Source of the DNA: Clostridiales bacterium
Lineage (GTDB): Bacteria; Bacillota; Clostridia; Christensenellales; Aristaeellaceae
Assembly (NCBI GenBank): GCA_022776785.1
Contig: JALFHA010000052.1
Coordinates: 1-9,179, forward strand
Direction of reading: 5' to 3'
DNA: 9,179 nucleotides
Part shown: piece after piece, positions 7,063 through 9,179 of the stretch
Layout of the letters: the number at the start of each line of letters is the position of its first letter
How positions within the stretch are numbered: the stretch's first letter is position 1
The notes under the pieces: model-generated
What the model saw: only the letters and a program-made list of their open reading frames with translations
What the model was told of the DNA's origin: nothing
The model's database searches: none
Made by a program: the position numbers and the translations under genes

Positions 7063-7080
7063 TCCGGTGTTCTTACCGGA
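7063..7080. repeat. Short hairpin in the pyruvate kinase 3' untranslated region
   Basis: TCCGGT (7063-7068) and ACCGGA (7075-7080) form a 6-bp stem with a 6-base loop, between the pyruvate kinase stop and the main terminator. There is no T tract on either side, so it is not a terminator itself; a role in mRNA 3'-end stability is possible but unproven. Confidence 0.4.
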
Positions 7081-7130
7081 TTAGCATAAGCTCACCGTCA
7101 GGTATCGCTTCGCGCCCGTTATCCCAGACA

Positions 7131-8894
7131 TTACACAATGCCGTTGAAGATGAAGCCCTGCTCCGCGTCCACGGTCACGAGCATACCGCTCTTGAGCATA
7201 TGGCACGCCTGGCCGGTGCGGTCCATGAACAGCGGCAGGCCGAGCGCCTGGCAGGCCACAGCCGCGTGGCAGTTCTCATCCGTGCTCTCCACGACGACGG
7301 CCGACGCCTTGCGCAGGTAAGGCAGCATGTCGCTGGACGTCATCTTGGTGACGATGACCGCGCCATCCTTGAAGCCGCTCTCCAGATCGCTGAGCGTGTT
7401 CACGCTGCACACCTGACCGCTCGCGCGGCCCGCACCCACGCCCACGCCGCGCAGCAGCACGTTGCCGACGATGTGCGCCTTGATGAGGTTGGTCGTGCCG
7501 GAGACGCCCGTGGGCACGCCAGCGGCGACAACCACGATGTCGCCCGTCTTCACCATATCGGCCTGATAGGCCACGTCCACGGCGGTGCTAATCATCTCGT
7601 CGGTATTCTCGCTCATCTCCATACGCGCGGGCACCACGCCGTAGCACAGGCCGAGCTGATGATAGGTGTGCTCGCTGGTCGTCGGCGCGATGACCGGGCA
7701 GTCGGGATGGAAGCGGGCGACCATGCGCGCCGTCGTGCCCGAATTGCTGGGCGTGATGATGGCCGCCGCGCCCAGATCCTCCGCCATGGCGCAGCAGGCA
7801 TAGGAGACGGCGTTGGCTACCGTGCGCACGGAGGAGGCCTTCACCACGTCGTGCTGGATGGTCTCGCCGTTGTGGCGCAGACCGCGCGTCTCGATGTAGG
7901 AGGCGATGCGCACCATCGTGTTGACGGCCTCCACGGGATACTTGCCCGCCGCTGTCTCGCCGGAAAGCATGATGGCATCCGTGCCGTCGATGATGGCATT
8001 CGCCACGTCGCTGGCCTCGGCGCGGGTCGGACGCGGATTGCGGATCATGGAATCGAGCATCTGCGTCGCGGTGATGACCGGCTTGGCCGCCACGTTGCAC
8101 TTATGGATGAACTGCTTCTGAAGGACGGGGACCTCCTCCATATCGACCTCCACGCCCAGATCGCCGCGGGCAACCATGATGCCGTCGGAAACCTTGAGGA
8201 TGTCATCGAAATTGTCCACGCCCATGCGGTTCTCGATCTTGGAGAAGATCTGGACATGGCTGCCGCCGTTGTCCGCGCAAAGCTTGCGAATCGTCAGCAC
8301 GTCGCTGGGGCGGCAGACGAAGGACGCGGCAATCAGGTCAATGCCCTGCTCAATGCCGAAGATGATGTCGCTGCGATCCTTCTCGCCGATGGAGGGCATC
8401 TGCAGATCGACCTCCGGCACGGAAATGCCCTTGCGGTTGCCGAGCACGCCACCGTTGGTCACGCTGCACACGATGTCGGTGCCGTTCTCGATGCGCACGA
8501 CCTCCATCGCCAGCAGGCCGTCGTCAATCAGCACGCGCGTGCCGACGCGCACCAGCTCGACCATCCTGGGATAGGTGATGGATACCTCATGCGCATTGCC
8601 CTCGATCTCACGGCTGGTGAGCACAAACTCGCTGCCCGCCTCCAGCGTCACCTTGCCGCCCTCGACGGTCTTGGTGCGAACCTCGGGGCCCTTTGTGTCC
8701 AGCAGGATGGCGACGGGGATATTCTTCTGCGCGCGCAGGCGCTTGACGCGCGCGATGCGCTCCGCCTGCTCCTCATAGCTGCCATGGGACATATTCAAAC
8801 GGCATACGTTCATGCCCGCGTCCATCAGCCTGGAGACCATCTCCTCGCTGTCGCTGGCGGGGCCGAGCGTGCAAACGATCTTTGTTTTTCTCAT
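7131..8894 (-). CDS. pyk: Pyruvate kinase with C-terminal PEP-utiliser-like domain
   Basis: This glycolytic enzyme transfers phosphate from phosphoenolpyruvate to ADP, giving pyruvate and ATP in the cytoplasm. The first 475 or so residues are the complete kinase: KIVCTLGPAS (5-14), CRLNMSHG with Arg32 (31-38), LLDTKGPEVRT (64-74), the catalytic FSKIENRMGVDN with Lys219 (217-228), MVARGDLGVEV (240-250), and LSGETAAGKYPVEAV (310-324). The allosteric domain follows, with TPSNSGTTAR (381-390). Residues 480-587 add the extra C-terminal domain known from Bacillus-type pyruvate kinases and related to the mobile phosphohistidine domain of PEP-utilising enzymes. Its usual GGLTSHAAV is replaced here by STDENCHAAV (537-546), keeping His543. 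The start has a GGAGG SD with an 8-base gap. It is monocistronic, with a strong promoter upstream and a terminator shared with the convergent cyclase. Confidence 0.97.
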   Translation of the reverse strand: MRKTKIVCTLGPASDSEEMVSRLMDAGMNVCRLNMSHGSYEEQAERIARVKRLRAQKNIPVAILLDTKGPEVRTKTVEGGKVTLEAGSEFVLTSREIEGNAHEVSITYPRMVELVRVGTRVLIDDGLLAMEVVRIENGTDIVCSVTNGGVLGNRKGISVPEVDLQMPSIGEKDRSDIIFGIEQGIDLIAASFVCRPSDVLTIRKLCADNGGSHVQIFSKIENRMGVDNFDDILKVSDGIMVARGDLGVEVDMEEVPVLQKQFIHKCNVAAKPVITATQMLDSMIRNPRPTRAEASDVANAIIDGTDAIMLSGETAAGKYPVEAVNTMVRIASYIETRGLRHNGETIQHDVVKASSVRTVANAVSYACCAMAEDLGAAAIITPSNSGTTARMVARFHPDCPVIAPTTSEHTYHQLGLCYGVVPARMEMSENTDEMISTAVDVAYQADMVKTGDIVVVAAGVPTGVSGTTNLIKAHIVGNVLLRGVGVGAGRASGQVCSVNTLSDLESGFKDGAVIVTKMTSSDMLPYLRKASAVVVESTDENCHAAVACQALGLPLFMDRTGQACHMLKSGMLVTVDAEQGFIFNGIV

Positions 8895-8935
8895 GGGGTC
8901 ATCCTCCCTCTCAGTCTATCTAATGAAACAACGTG

Positions 8936-8964
8936 ATTGTACCGTGAATTACGCCCTGTGTCAA
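8936..8964 (-). promoter_or_regulatory. Strong predicted promoter of pyruvate kinase
   Basis: On the minus strand a consensus -35 TTGACA (8964-8959) is followed after 17 bases by a -10 TACAAT (8941-8936). Transcription would start near 8929, about 35 bases before the ATG. The AT-rich stretch just upstream (about 8970-8990) could act as an UP element. This is the best promoter match in the window, fitting a highly expressed glycolytic gene. Confidence 0.78.
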
Positions 8965-8989
8965 TGTGTGCGGGGACAAGTTATTTTCT

Positions 8990-9179
8990 TCACGATTCAG
9001 GGCCGCAAAAGCGCTGCGGCAGCCGCCCTTTTGCCATGCCCTGCCTGTCCGGAGCTAAGCGGCGCCCTCCGGTCAAGCCATCGTAACCGGTTGTCGCCCC
9101 TGGCCCAAGCCCTGCCGGAATATCTCCTTCCACGCGTTCCGTCATGTATTCTAACCCTTTTACATCCTCCAAAACCGAT
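8990..9179 (-). other. Unassigned edge region: open frame running off the edge, with GC-rich hairpins
   Basis: The minus strand is open from the right edge to a TGA at 8990-8992. It could be the tail of a gene starting beyond the window, or a small protein starting at TTG 9172 or at the in-frame ATG of MTERVEGDIPAGLGPGATTG. I recognise no family, and its third-position GC is lower than in the neighbouring genes, so coding is doubtful. The DNA is rich in hairpins: 9005-9034 (GCAAAAG and GCGGC against GCCGC and CTTTTGC, with bulges), CCGGAG/CTCCGG (9049-9054/9067-9072), and the overlapping, mutually exclusive CCGGT/ACCGG (9069-9073/9086-9090). A structured RNA or untranslated leader is an alternative. 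Confidence 0.25.

Noticed and set aside
7200..8936. A 578-codon plus-strand open frame opposite pyruvate kinase
   Set aside because: It shows the same His/Ala/Arg-rich shadow pattern with no SD and no recognisable motif.

Overview
This window most likely comes from a GC-rich member of the Clostridia (Bacillota). It combines strong GC bias at third codon positions with canonical SD sites of the GGAGG type. Promoters are of the TTGNNN-17-TANNNT type, and the pyruvate kinase carries the long C-terminal extension typical of Bacillota. The taxon is inferred from these traits and cannot be fixed to a genus. No phage, insertion sequence, CRISPR array, tRNA or rRNA is visible.

Left part (1-1892, minus strand): an XRE-type helix-turn-helix regulator with a TPR-like C-terminal half is followed, with a 4-base overlap, by an ABC exporter membrane domain that runs off the left edge. 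The exporter gene carries a one-base frameshift near 367-370. A 13-bp inverted repeat sits over the -10 region of the regulator's promoter and looks like an autoregulatory operator. Between the regulator promoter and the next gene (about 1984-2175, plus strand) lies the decayed 3' end of a GNAT acetyltransferase gene.

Centre (2148-5308, minus strand): a purine module made of an AzgA-type NCS2 purine permease followed by adenine deaminase. Together they would import adenine and convert it to hypoxanthine plus ammonia. The operon has its own promoter and a leader too short for a purine riboswitch. Divergently, on the plus strand (5580-6959), lies a two-pass membrane diguanylate cyclase with intact active and inhibitory sites.

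Right part (7131-8894, minus strand): a pyruvate kinase with a C-terminal PEP-utiliser-like domain is driven by a near-consensus promoter. It converges with the cyclase, and the two genes probably share one terminator hairpin at 6989-7031. The last 190 bases hold no recognised gene, only an open frame running off the edge and several GC-rich hairpins.

Most of the window is ordinary housekeeping or accessory metabolism. The most interesting items are the acetyltransferase fossil, the frameshifted exporter beside its intact regulator, the operator-like palindrome on the regulator promoter, and the structured, unassigned right edge.
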